64,000 nt of DNA, from positions 62,001-126,000 of the forward strand of contig NZ_NFUT01000003.1 in the NCBI RefSeq assembly GCF_002127215.1, written 5' to 3'. The notes beneath the pieces were generated by a model, which worked only from the letters and a program-made list of their open reading frames with translations, had not been told where the DNA came from and did no database searches. How positions within the stretch are numbered: position 1 is the stretch's first letter; every line of letters starts with the position of its first letter. This document shows positions 16,363-24,034 of this stretch, one piece after another. The DNA comes from Hydrogenophaga sp. IBVHS2. Lineage in GTDB: Bacteria; Pseudomonadota; Gammaproteobacteria; Burkholderiales; Burkholderiaceae_C. The position numbers and the translations under genes were made by a program.

Positions 16363-17982
16363 TCAGCCGATCACCTTGGTGGCGGTGGCGTCCAGCTTGG
16401 GCGGGTTCTCGAAGGTGTGGAACGGGGCCGGCGACGGCACTTCCCACTCCAGGCCTTCGGCGCCTTCCCAGGGCTTCTGGGGGGCGGGCTCGCCCTTGCC
16501 CATCATGGCGGGCAACACCACGGCCAGGAAGAAGTAGACCTGGGCGAAGCCGAAGAAGAAGGCACCCACCGACGCGATCATGTTGAAGTCGGCGAACTGC
16601 ATGGGGTAGTCGGCGTAGCGACGCGGCATGCCGGCCAGACCCAGGAAGTGCATCGGGAAGAAGGTGACGTTGAAGGAGATCATCGACCACCAGAAGTGGA
16701 TCTTGCCGCGGGTCTCGCTGTACATCACGCCGGTCCACTTGGGCAGCCAGTAGTAGATGCCCGAGAACATGGCGAACAGCGAGCCGGCCACCAGCACGTA
16801 GTGGAAGTGGGCCACCACGTAGTAGGTGTCCTGCATCTGGATGTCGATCGGCGCGACCGACAGGATCAGACCGGTGAAACCACCGATGGTGAACACGAAG
16901 ATGAAGCCCACGGCCCACAGCATCGGGGTCTCGAAGGTCATCGAGCCCTTCCACATGGTCGCGATCCAGTTGAAGATCTTCACGCCCGTGGGCACGGCGA
17001 TCAACATCGTGGAGTACATGAAGAACAGCTGACCCGTGACCGGCATGCCGGTGGTGAACATGTGGTGCGCCCACACGACAAAGGACAGGATGGCAATGGA
17101 GCCGGTGGCGTACACCATGGAAGCGTAGCCAAACAGCTTCTTGCGCGAGAACGCCGGCACGACCTGGCTCACGATGCCGAAGGCAGGCAGGATCATGATG
17201 TAGACCTCGGGGTGGCCGAAGAACCAGAAGATGTGCTGGTACATCACCGGGTCGCCGCCGCCGGCGGGGTTGAAGAAGGTGGTGCCGAAGTGGCGATCCG
17301 TCAGCGTCATGGTGATGGCGCCGGCCAGCACGGGCATCACGGCGATCAGCAGGTAGGCGGTGATCAGCCAGGTCCAGCAGAACATCGGCATCTTCATCAG
17401 CGTCATGCCGGGCGCGCGCATGTTCAGGATGGTCACGATGATGTTGATCGAGCCCATGATGGACGATGCGCCCAGGATGTGCATGGCGAAGATGGCGGCG
17501 TCCATGGACGGACCCATCTGCAGCGTCAGCGGGGCGTACAGCGTCCAGCCGGCAGCGGGTGCGCCGCCAGGCATGAAGAAGGAGCCCGCCAGGATCAGGG
17601 CCGCCGGGATCATCAGCCAGAAGCTGAAGTTGTTCATCCGGGCGAAGGCCATGTCGGATGCGCCGATCTGCAGCGGGATCATCCAGTTCGCGAAGCCCAC
17701 GAAGGCCGGCATGATGGCGCCGAACACCATGATCAGGCCGTGCATGGTGGTGAGCTGGTTGAACAGCTGCGGGTTCACCAGCTGCAGGCCGGGCTGGAAC
17801 AGCTCGGCACGGATGCCCAGGGCCAGCACGCCGCCGATCATCAGCATGACGAAGGAGAACAGCAGGTACAGGGTACCGATGTCCTTGTGGTTGGTGGCGA
17901 ACACCCAGCGGCGCCAGCCCGTGGGGGCGTGGTGGTCGTGGTCGTGTCCGTGCGCGTCGTGGTGGTCGAGAACTGCACTCAT
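16363..17982 (-). CDS. coxA: cytochrome c oxidase subunit I
   Basis: 539 residues with twelve membrane helices. It is the heme a, heme a3-CuB subunit of the aa3-type terminal oxidase. Visible landmarks are the low-spin heme histidine in MHGLIMVFGA, the CuB/tyrosine segment FGHPEVYIMILPAFG, the two-histidine motif VVWAHHMFTTGM, and the a3/a ligands in YYVVAHFHYVL. The D-channel residues around helix II-III look normal. It follows coxB by 43 bp in the same operon. Confidence 0.98.
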   Translation of the reverse strand: MSAVLDHHDAHGHDHDHHAPTGWRRWVFATNHKDIGTLYLLFSFVMLMIGGVLALGIRAELFQPGLQLVNPQLFNQLTTMHGLIMVFGAIMPAFVGFANWMIPLQIGASDMAFARMNNFSFWLMIPAALILAGSFFMPGGAPAAGWTLYAPLTLQMGPSMDAAIFAMHILGASSIMGSINIIVTILNMRAPGMTLMKMPMFCWTWLITAYLLIAVMPVLAGAITMTLTDRHFGTTFFNPAGGGDPVMYQHIFWFFGHPEVYIMILPAFGIVSQVVPAFSRKKLFGYASMVYATGSIAILSFVVWAHHMFTTGMPVTGQLFFMYSTMLIAVPTGVKIFNWIATMWKGSMTFETPMLWAVGFIFVFTIGGFTGLILSVAPIDIQMQDTYYVVAHFHYVLVAGSLFAMFSGIYYWLPKWTGVMYSETRGKIHFWWSMISFNVTFFPMHFLGLAGMPRRYADYPMQFADFNMIASVGAFFFGFAQVYFFLAVVLPAMMGKGEPAPQKPWEGAEGLEWEVPSPAPFHTFENPPKLDATATKVIG

Positions 17983-18026
17983 GGTCGTTTCCTCAGGGGG
18001 GTCTCAATCGTGAAAACGGTGCCGGA

Positions 18027-19232
18027 TCACTTCCGGGCAGCCTGCACTTCGGCCGGCTGGATGATCTGGTCGGTCTTGTTGGACCAGCTGTTCTTGGTGT
18101 AGGTCATGACGGCGGCCAGCTCGGTGTCGGACAGCTGTTTCCAGGCCGGCATGGCACCGTTGTTCTGACCGTTGAGCAGCACGTTGATGATCTTGCCCTT
18201 GTCGGCATCGACCACCAGGGCGGAACCGTCCAGCGCCTTGATCGGGCCGGCACCCTTGCCGTTGGCCTGGTGGCAGGCCGCGCAGTTGGCGGCATACACC
18301 GACTCGCCGCGCTTGACCAGATCGGTCAGGGCCCAGACCTTGGACGGGTCGTCGGCCTTGGCGGCCATGGCCTTCTTCTGCTCGGCCACCCAGGCGGTGT
18401 ATTCCTCGGCGGTCACCACCTTCACGTGGATCGGCATGTAGGCGTGTTCCTTGCCGCACAGCTCGGCGCACTGGCCGTAGAAGTCGCCGGTCTTCTCGGC
18501 GCGGAACCAGGTGTCGCGCACGAAGCCGGGGATGGCGTCCTGCTTGACGCCGAAGGCCGGCACCATCCAGGCGTGGATCACGTCGTTGGCGGTCGTGATG
18601 ATGCGGACCTTCTTGCCCACCGGCACCACCATCGGGTTGTCCACCTTGAGCAGGTAGTCGTCGGTGGGGGTCAGCTTGCCGCTGTCGGACATGACGCGGT
18701 GGCTGTTGTCCAGGGTGGACAGGAAGCCGATGCCCTCGCCCTCGCCCTTGATGTAGTCATAGCCCCACTTCCACTGCATGCCGGTGGCCTTGATGGTCAG
18801 GTCGGCGTTGGTAGTGTCCTTCTGGGCCACCAGCACCTTGGTGGCCGGCAGGGCCATGCCGATGACGATCAGCAGAGGGACGATGGTCCAGCCCAGTTCC
18901 ACCCAGATCGGCTCGGCCAGTTCCTGCGACTTGTGGCCGACCGATTTGCGGTGCTTGAGGATGGAATAGAACATCACGCCGAACACGATCACGAAGATCA
19001 CGGCGCAGATGGCCATCATGAACCAGTGCAGCCAGTGCTGCTCCTCAGCGATCTTGGTGACCGGGGGCGCAAAGTTGAGCTGGTTGACGGCAGGACCGCC
19101 GGGCAGGTCGTTGACCTTCTGGGCCATCGCCGACGTCCAGGCACCCGCACCCAGGGCCAGCAGGGTGGCGGCATCGCGCAGCGAATGCCATCGGGTCCGC
19201 AGGGACTGCACGGTTTTCTTCGTCGTACTCAC
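18027..19232 (-). CDS. coxB: cytochrome c oxidase subunit II fused to cytochrome c
   Basis: 401 residues from a GTG start with GAGG 8 nt upstream. There is a signal or anchor region, then two membrane helices (about 68-91 and 113-131). The CuA domain has ligands H220, C255, E257, C259, H263 and M266 (QCAELCGKEHAYM). A C-terminal cytochrome c domain follows with CAACH (C317-H321) and a methionine ligand near M361 (NGAMPAW). The fusion makes this a caa3-type subunit that can bring its own electron-transfer heme. It is the first gene of the operon; the upstream gap holds an AT-rich promoter. Confidence 0.96.
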   Translation of the reverse strand: MSTTKKTVQSLRTRWHSLRDAATLLALGAGAWTSAMAQKVNDLPGGPAVNQLNFAPPVTKIAEEQHWLHWFMMAICAVIFVIVFGVMFYSILKHRKSVGHKSQELAEPIWVELGWTIVPLLIVIGMALPATKVLVAQKDTTNADLTIKATGMQWKWGYDYIKGEGEGIGFLSTLDNSHRVMSDSGKLTPTDDYLLKVDNPMVVPVGKKVRIITTANDVIHAWMVPAFGVKQDAIPGFVRDTWFRAEKTGDFYGQCAELCGKEHAYMPIHVKVVTAEEYTAWVAEQKKAMAAKADDPSKVWALTDLVKRGESVYAANCAACHQANGKGAGPIKALDGSALVVDADKGKIINVLLNGQNNGAMPAWKQLSDTELAAVMTYTKNSWSNKTDQIIQPAEVQAARK

Positions 19233-19334
19233 TTTTTGCGCCTCAAATATAAGTAATGATTGATATCAATACCGATTACAACAAACTTCCGGCGCGTGGC
19301 CTCGCATGACCACACACCCCTCATCCCTCGGTGC
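19233..19334 (-). promoter_or_regulatory. cox operon promoter region with palindrome
   Basis: An AT-rich stretch in otherwise GC-rich DNA. ATTGATATCAAT at 19259-19270 is a perfect 12-bp palindrome, about 27 nt upstream of the coxB GTG. It contains the TTGAT/ATCAA half sites of FNR-type boxes but without the usual 4-nt spacer. A TATATT lies between palindrome and gene. Probably the operon promoter and a regulator site; the regulator is unknown. Confidence 0.45.
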
Positions 19335-19817
19335 CTAGGCACCCCGCAGCGCCAGCCGGATTTCCCGTGCCAGCGCCGGCCGGAGGTCCGCCCGCAGGTA
19401 CCGGCCCACCTGGACCGACTGACCCGCACCGCGCACCTCGATCAACTGTCCGGAACCCGGCGGGGGATCCACCCGCACCCAGTCCCTCGGAAATTCACGG
19501 CGCTCCAGCCGGCCGCCGGACTCCAGCTCCACCACCAGGCGGCCATCGGTCAGGCAGATGCGCTCGCTGTCGGTGGCATGCCGGGCCCAGATCAGGAAGG
19601 CGGCAGCCACCGCCAGCAGCTCCAGCGCCGCAAAGGGCAGCACCAGCGTGGCGCCCTGGCTCCAGAAGAAACCGGCCACGCCCAGCGACACCACACACAG
19701 CGACGCGTACAGGGCACCCAGCTGGGCCGGCGTCACCGAGCAGTTCCTGCGCAGCGACCACTCGATGCCGGCATCGGAGCGGGTCGCAAAACGGAAAACA
19801 CTGCTGGCTTGAGACAC
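19335..19817 (-). CDS. DUF2244 membrane protein
   Basis: 160 residues from the GTG at 19817. The protein starts with VFRFATRSDAGIEWSLRRNC, which is where the DUF2244 family begins. Two hydrophobic helices (LYASLCVVSLGVAGFFW and LPFAALELLAVAAAFLIW) are followed by a basic C-terminal domain. A TTG start at 19889 would add 24 unconserved residues, though a TACAAT hexamer sits 9 nt before it. The family is near cox genes in many proteobacteria; its function is unknown. Upstream of the cox operon and co-directional, but with its own promoter-like element. Confidence 0.78.
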   Translation of the reverse strand: MSQASSVFRFATRSDAGIEWSLRRNCSVTPAQLGALYASLCVVSLGVAGFFWSQGATLVLPFAALELLAVAAAFLIWARHATDSERICLTDGRLVVELESGGRLERREFPRDWVRVDPPPGSGQLIEVRGAGQSVQVGRYLRADLRPALAREIRLALRGA

Positions 19818-19898
19818 ACCCACCACCGGATCACGTGAGGACGACGCGTGCCGCCCTTCGCGCAGGGGAACATACCCCGGGAATTTCAACCGGGAGCG

Positions 19899-19904
19899 AT
19901 TGTA
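19899..19904 (-). promoter_or_regulatory. -10-like element of DUF2244 gene
   Basis: TACAAT on the minus strand within an otherwise GC-rich gap. Expected transcription start is near 19892, which leaves a leader of about 75 nt to the preferred GTG start. Confidence 0.4.
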
Positions 19905-19987
19905 GCGGCGTCCACCCCCCCATCGGCTGACATGCCGTCACATCGCGGTCGGACAATCGACACCACCGCGGCCCCGCATCGGGCCCT

Positions 19988-20917
19988 TCAGCGGCGCGGG
20001 CCCTTCAACATCGCCCTCATCTCGTCCACCCCCACGGCACTGCTGGCGGCAACCGGAATGCGCGGTGGCGCCTTGAAGGCATGGCCGTAGATGATCTCGA
20101 AGGTCAGCAGCAGGCGGCCATCCGGTCCGCGCGGCAGGCCGCTCTCGATCGCCCGCTCCAGCTGGCGGCGCCAGTCCCGCCCCCTCAGACCGGGCTGTCG
20201 CCGGGACGACAGGTTGCGACCCAGGGTGCGCAGTTCGGCCAGCAACGCCGGCGCCGAGCTGTAAGACAGCGTGATGCGCTCCATGTCCATCACCGGCTCG
20301 GCAAAACCCTGGCGCACCAGCATGTCGCCCCAGTCGTGCATGTCGGTGAAATCGTGGGCCGGCGCCGGCCAGCCCCTATCGGCGTAGAGCTGGCGCAGCT
20401 CGCGCAGCGAGTCCGGGCCCAGGCAGGAAAACATCAGGAAGCCGTCGACCTCCACATGGCGATGCCAGCGGCGGATGAGCGAGATCGGGCGGGCCTCCGC
20501 ATGCAGCACCATGTTGGCCCAGAGCATGCGGACCGCGGTGTCGGCCCCGGCCAGCGCAGGCCCGTCCGCTTCGCGCCGGCGCCACCATGAGGTCCCGCCG
20601 GTGGTGGCCGGCCTCTCCCGGGTGGCCTTCAGGGCCTCGGCGGGCCGGGCCGAATGCAGCCAGCACGCCGCCTCGGGCAGGCGCTGCCGCAGTGTGCGAT
20701 GGACTCCCAGGCCGCCGGACACAGGCTCCCAGTGCAGCCAGCTGGCGGGCGGACTGCGGAACCACTGCAGGCGATCGGCCATGCGGCTTCCCACCTCTTC
20801 ATGGAGCCAGGGCGACTCGGCGCGTGGCAGCTGCCACCAGTGCCGGCAGGCCTGAGGGTCCATGCCGGGGACGGGTTCTTCAGCAGGGGTGGCGGTGTCC
20901 GCAGGGACGGAAGACAT
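19988..20917 (-). CDS. BioC-like methyltransferase-fold protein, motif I degenerate
   Basis: 309 residues. The C-terminal two thirds resembles BioC, the malonyl-ACP O-methyltransferase of biotin synthesis: FLMFSCLGPDSLRELRQL, then FTDMHDWGDMLVRQGFAEPV and the ITLSY stretch. The glycine-rich SAM-binding motif expected near residues 55-75 is not recognisable (the region reads WLHWEPVSGGLGVHR). Methyl transfer is therefore uncertain, and a scaffold or altered cofactor use is possible. No other biotin gene is near. It is divergent from comF with 76 bp between them. Confidence 0.7.
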   Translation of the reverse strand: MSSVPADTATPAEEPVPGMDPQACRHWWQLPRAESPWLHEEVGSRMADRLQWFRSPPASWLHWEPVSGGLGVHRTLRQRLPEAACWLHSARPAEALKATRERPATTGGTSWWRRREADGPALAGADTAVRMLWANMVLHAEARPISLIRRWHRHVEVDGFLMFSCLGPDSLRELRQLYADRGWPAPAHDFTDMHDWGDMLVRQGFAEPVMDMERITLSYSSAPALLAELRTLGRNLSSRRQPGLRGRDWRRQLERAIESGLPRGPDGRLLLTFEIIYGHAFKAPPRIPVAASSAVGVDEMRAMLKGPRR

Positions 20918-20981
20918 GGAAGGCAGGCGTGGGGCACGGCGCCCGTCCGATACGGGGCGTGCGCAGAAAGGAGCCGATCAG

Positions 20982-20987
20982 TATATT
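20982..20987 (+). promoter_or_regulatory. -10-like hexamer 6 nt before comF
   Basis: TATATT, then GGCCCG, then the ATG at 20994. Initiation here would give a leaderless comF mRNA. Confidence 0.42.
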
Positions 20988-20993
20988 GGCCCG

Positions 20994-21656
20994 ATGTCTG
21001 CAGACCGGTCTGCCTGGTGGCGAGCACTCTTGCGGCACGGGTTGCCGTCGGCCTGTGCCGTGTGTGGCCGATGGCCGGCCGAACCCGTGTGCACGGACTG
21101 CCTGCGATGCTTCGGCAGGGCCCCGGCGCCGGACCCGCTGGCACCGGGGCCGCTGGCGTGCTGCGTGGCGGCGGTCACCTACGCCTACCCCTGGGACACC
21201 CTGCTGGCGCGCCTGAAGTTCCACGACGAGCCGGGCTGGGCCGGGCCGCTGGCGCAGCAAATGGCACAGGCTGGTCACGACAGCGGGCTGCTGGACGCCT
21301 GCGACGCTCTGGTGCCGGTGCCGCTGAGCCCGCGCCGGCTGACCGATCGGGGCTACAACCAGGCCTGGGAGCTGGCACGCCGCCTGGGCCGCCCGGCCCT
21401 GCCCCAGGCATTGCTGCGCTGCACGGACGGACCGCCTCAGCGCACCCTGGAGCGGGCCGCCCGGCTGGACCACATGCGCGGCGCCTTCATGGTGCATCCC
21501 GACCGGCACGGATCGGTCCGCGGCCGGCATCTGCTGCTGATCGACGATGTGGTCACCACCGGTGCCACCCTGCAGGCCGCCGCCACGGCCCTGCACCTGG
21601 CGGGTGCCGCCTCGGTGCGGGCGCTGGTGCTGGCGGCCACGCCAGCGCCGCTATGA
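20994..21656 (+). CDS. comF: ComF family phosphoribosyltransferase-like protein
   Basis: 220 residues. An N-terminal four-cysteine zinc finger (C21, C24, C33, C36: SACAVC and VCTDC) precedes a type I phosphoribosyltransferase domain with the PRPP loop LLLIDDVVTTGAT. The middle has VPVPLSPRRLTDRGYNQAWE, typical of ComF/GntX. In other bacteria ComF acts in uptake and processing of transforming DNA; the enzymatic substrate is not settled. Start chosen at 20994; longer upstream frames are unconserved. It is followed 10 bp later by trmL. Confidence 0.9.
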   Translation: MSADRSAWWRALLRHGLPSACAVCGRWPAEPVCTDCLRCFGRAPAPDPLAPGPLACCVAAVTYAYPWDTLLARLKFHDEPGWAGPLAQQMAQAGHDSGLLDACDALVPVPLSPRRLTDRGYNQAWELARRLGRPALPQALLRCTDGPPQRTLERAARLDHMRGAFMVHPDRHGSVRGRHLLLIDDVVTTGATLQAAATALHLAGAASVRALVLAATPAPL

Positions 21657-21657
21657 T
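21652..21657 (+). promoter_or_regulatory. -10-like hexamer 9 nt before trmL
   Basis: TATGAT overlapping the comF stop, 9 nt before the trmL ATG. Could give trmL its own leaderless transcript; equally it may be chance because trmL can be read from the comF transcript. Confidence 0.25.
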
Positions 21658-21666
21658 CCGCCGCCC

Positions 21667-22140
21667 ATGTTCAACGTCGTGCTCGTCCACCCCGAGATTC
21701 CCCCCAACACCGGGAACGTGATCCGGCTGTGCGCCAACACCGGCTGCCGGCTGCACCTGATCGAGCCGCTGGGCTTCTCGATGGACGACAAGCAGATGCG
21801 CCGCGCCGGGCTGGACTACCACGAGTACGCCGAGGTGCGGCGCCATGCCGACTGGGCGGCCTTCCTGGCCCGCGAACAGCCCGACGCCGGGCGCATGTTC
21901 GCCTTCACGTCGCGCGGCAGCCATCCGGCCTTCGACGCGGCCTTCGCGCCGGGTGACTGGCTGGTGTTCGGCTGCGAGACGGCCGGCCTGCCGCCCGAGA
22001 TCCGCGACACCTTTGCCACGCCGCAACGCCTGCGCCTGCCCATGCGGGCGGGCCAGCGCAGCCTGAACCTGTCGAATGCGGTGGCGGTGGCGGTGTTCGA
22101 AGCCTGGCGACAGCAGGGCTTCGGAGGCGCTCAGGGGTAA
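21667..22140 (+). CDS. trmL: tRNA (cytidine34-2'-O)-methyltransferase
   Basis: 157 residues, SPOUT-class methyltransferase with a trefoil knot. It methylates the wobble 2'-O of tRNA-Leu species (CmAA, cmnm5UmAA). Motifs: VHPEIPPNTGNVIRLCANTG at the start, LVFGCETAGLP in the middle, and the knot segment RSLNLSNAVAVAVFEAWRQ. The length matches the family. Start ATG at 21667. Its last 10 bases overlap the convergent MaoC gene. A tRNA-Leu(CAA) gene, one of its usual substrates, lies in this window. Confidence 0.93.
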   Translation: MFNVVLVHPEIPPNTGNVIRLCANTGCRLHLIEPLGFSMDDKQMRRAGLDYHEYAEVRRHADWAAFLAREQPDAGRMFAFTSRGSHPAFDAAFAPGDWLVFGCETAGLPPEIRDTFATPQRLRLPMRAGQRSLNLSNAVAVAVFEAWRQQGFGGAQG

Positions 22141-22586
22141 CGGCGCACCAGCGACTCGGCCACGCACACCGGCTTGTCGACGCCCTCGCGCTCGATGGCC
22201 ACGCTCCAGGTCATCTGCAGGCCGTCGCCGGCCACCGGCTCGGCCGCGAGCAGGGTCAGGCGGCCCCGCAGGCGGCTGCCCACCGGCACCGGCCCGGTGA
22301 AGCGCACCCGGTTCAGGCCGTAGTTCACGCCCATGGCCGACTGCTCGATGGACATGGCCGATTCGAAGAACACCGGCAGCAGCGACAGCGTCAGAAACCC
22401 GTGGGCGATCGGCGCGCCGAACGGGCCGGCCTTGGCCCGCTCCACGTCCACATGGATCCACTGGTGGTCGCCGGTGGCCTCGGCAAAACGGTTCACCTGC
22501 TCCTGGGTGATGGTGGTCCAGTCGCTGACGGCCACCTCCTGGCCGACACAGGCGGCCACATCGGCCAGGGTCTTGAAATGTCGCAT
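22131..22586 (-). CDS. MaoC-like dehydratase (R-specific enoyl-CoA hydratase type)
   Basis: 151 residues with a single hotdog domain. The hydratase motif is FAEATGDHQWIHVDVERAK followed by FGAPIAHGFLTLSLLP, with the catalytic Asp and His of the MaoC family (D40, H45 in this numbering). It likely hydrates enoyl-CoA esters in fatty-acid or related metabolism. The substrate is unknown. It is co-directional with and 17 bp after the ParA gene, although the two functions are not obviously linked. Confidence 0.88.
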   Translation of the reverse strand: MRHFKTLADVAACVGQEVAVSDWTTITQEQVNRFAEATGDHQWIHVDVERAKAGPFGAPIAHGFLTLSLLPVFFESAMSIEQSAMGVNYGLNRVRFTGPVPVGSRLRGRLTLLAAEPVAGDGLQMTWSVAIEREGVDKPVCVAESLVRRYP

Positions 22587-22603
22587 GGGCGTGTTGAGGG
22601 GGT

Positions 22604-23221
22604 TCAGCGGTCGAGCCACTGGCAGACCGGCTGCCATTGCTCCAGGTCCTTGGCCACGCGGCCGGGCGCCACGTCGAACAGCGTGAGCCCGCGTGCGGCC
22701 AGATGGATGTAGTTCTGCGTGTCGCGCAGGTGGGTGAGCACCGGCAGCCCCAGCCCGGAGACGAAGGTCTGCAGCTGCTCGGCGGCGATGGTGCGCGGAT
22801 CGACCCGCATGCCCACCAGCCCGATCTGCAGGTGTTCGGCGCGACGCGATTCGAGCAGTTCGTCCAGAAAGGCGCGGGTGGCGTAGATGTCGAAGATGCT
22901 GGGCTGCAGCGGCACCAGCACCTTGTCGGCCATCTTGAGCACGTCCTTGAAACGCCAGCCGTGCAGGCCGGCCGGGGTGTCCAGCACCACGTGGGTGGTG
23001 TCGCGCGGCGGGCGGGCGATCAGGTCGTGCGAGATGTCCCAGGTGCGGATCGGCCGGGCCTGCGGCGGGCGCAGGCGCAGCCACAGCGCGGACGACTGCT
23101 GGCGGTCGATGTCGCCCAGCATCACCGCATGGCCCTGGCGGGCGTAATAACCCGCCACATGGGTCGACAGCGTGGACTTGCCCACACCGCCCTTGGGATT
23201 GGCCACCACCACGATCGGCAT
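22604..23221 (-). CDS. orphan ParA-family ATPase
   Basis: 205 residues. The deviant Walker A motif is KGGVGKST (residues 10-17), then IDRQQSSALWLRLR and a Walker B-like THVVLDTPAG. It is a short ParA/MinD-type ATPase of the kind that positions DNA or protein cargo. No parB gene is adjacent, so it is an orphan and not the chromosomal partition ParA. AGGAG precedes the ATG, and an inverted repeat (CTGTCC-C-GGACAG, 23235-23247) lies just upstream of that. Cargo unknown. Confidence 0.87.
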   Translation of the reverse strand: MPIVVVANPKGGVGKSTLSTHVAGYYARQGHAVMLGDIDRQQSSALWLRLRPPQARPIRTWDISHDLIARPPRDTTHVVLDTPAGLHGWRFKDVLKMADKVLVPLQPSIFDIYATRAFLDELLESRRAEHLQIGLVGMRVDPRTIAAEQLQTFVSGLGLPVLTHLRDTQNYIHLAARGLTLFDVAPGRVAKDLEQWQPVCQWLDR

Positions 23222-23234
23222 CGCGACTCCTGTT

Positions 23235-23247
23235 CTGTCCCGGACAG
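23235..23247. repeat. inverted repeat upstream of parA-like gene
   Basis: CTGTCC-C-GGACAG, perfect 6-bp arms, in the 35-bp gap between the TauE-type gene and the ParA gene. Candidate operator or weak terminator; no T-run. Confidence 0.35.
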
Positions 23248-23256
23248 GGAACGGGC

Positions 23257-24012
23257 CTATGGTATCGCCAGAGCGTCCCAGACCAGCTTCAGGCCGGTCA
23301 GCAGCATGCCGGCATAGACGAACCGGTAGAACAGCACCGGCTGTATGCGGTGGGCGATCCGCACACCGATCCACACCCCCACCGGCGCCAGCGGCAGCAA
23401 CACCAGCGAGGTGGTCATGTTGCGCATGTCCAGCAGCCCGAGCCAGGCGTAAGGAATCCACTTGGCCAGGTTGATGAAGAAAAAGAAGAACGCCAGCGTG
23501 CCGGTGAACACCACCGGCGACAGCCGCAGCGGGATCACATAGGCATTGATCGGCGGGCCGCCGGCATGGGCAATGAAGCTGGTGAAACCCGAGGTGGCGG
23601 AGAGCAGCCAGCCGGCCCAGCGCGGCGGCGGCGGGCTGTCCGGACGGGGCGGGAACAGCAGGCGCTGGGCCAGAAACAGCAGGGTGAAGCCACCGACGAT
23701 GCCGGCCACCACCCGCGCATCCAGCAGCTTGAACAGCGCCGTGCCGATGACGATGCCCAGCAGGCCCGAGGGCAGCAGGAAGGCCAGCAGTCTCCGGTCC
23801 AGGTCCTTGCGGAAGGCCGCCATGCCCAGCAGGTCCATGACCAGCAGCACCGGCATCAGGATGGCGGCGGCCTGCGGCACCGTGACAGCCAGCGCCATCA
23901 TGGGCACCGCCAGCGACCCGAAACCGGCCCCGAAACCGCTCTTGCTGATGCCCAGCAACAGCACCGCCGGAATGGCCACGGCATAGAAGAACGGGTCGGT
24001 GATGAGGGGCAT
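23257..24012 (-). CDS. TauE/SafE family membrane permease
   Basis: 251 residues with about eight hydrophobic helices in two halves, typical of the sulfite/organosulfonate exporter-like TauE/SafE (DUF81) family. Conserved stretches: GISKSGFGAGFGSLAVPMMA near the N-terminus and SGFTSFIAHAGGPPINAYVI in the second half. It is an inner-membrane transporter of small anions, with substrate unknown. Divergent from the TRIC gene with 22 bp between starts. 35 bp upstream of the ParA gene on the same strand. Confidence 0.9.
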   Translation of the reverse strand: MPLITDPFFYAVAIPAVLLLGISKSGFGAGFGSLAVPMMALAVTVPQAAAILMPVLLVMDLLGMAAFRKDLDRRLLAFLLPSGLLGIVIGTALFKLLDARVVAGIVGGFTLLFLAQRLLFPPRPDSPPPPRWAGWLLSATSGFTSFIAHAGGPPINAYVIPLRLSPVVFTGTLAFFFFFINLAKWIPYAWLGLLDMRNMTTSLVLLPLAPVGVWIGVRIAHRIQPVLFYRFVYAGMLLTGLKLVWDALAIP

Positions 24013-24022
24013 GGCGGGCGGC

Positions 24023-24028
24023 GACAAT
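24023..24028 (+). promoter_or_regulatory. -10-like hexamer 6 nt before TRIC gene
   Basis: GACAAT, then CGGCGG, then ATG at 24035. Leaderless transcription is suggested; no -35 consensus. Confidence 0.38.
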
Positions 24029-24034
24029 CGGCGG

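Noticed and set aside
15541-18102. 853-codon plus-strand frame across the cox genes
   Set aside because: Antisense to coxA, ctaG and the small protein genes, which have full family motifs.
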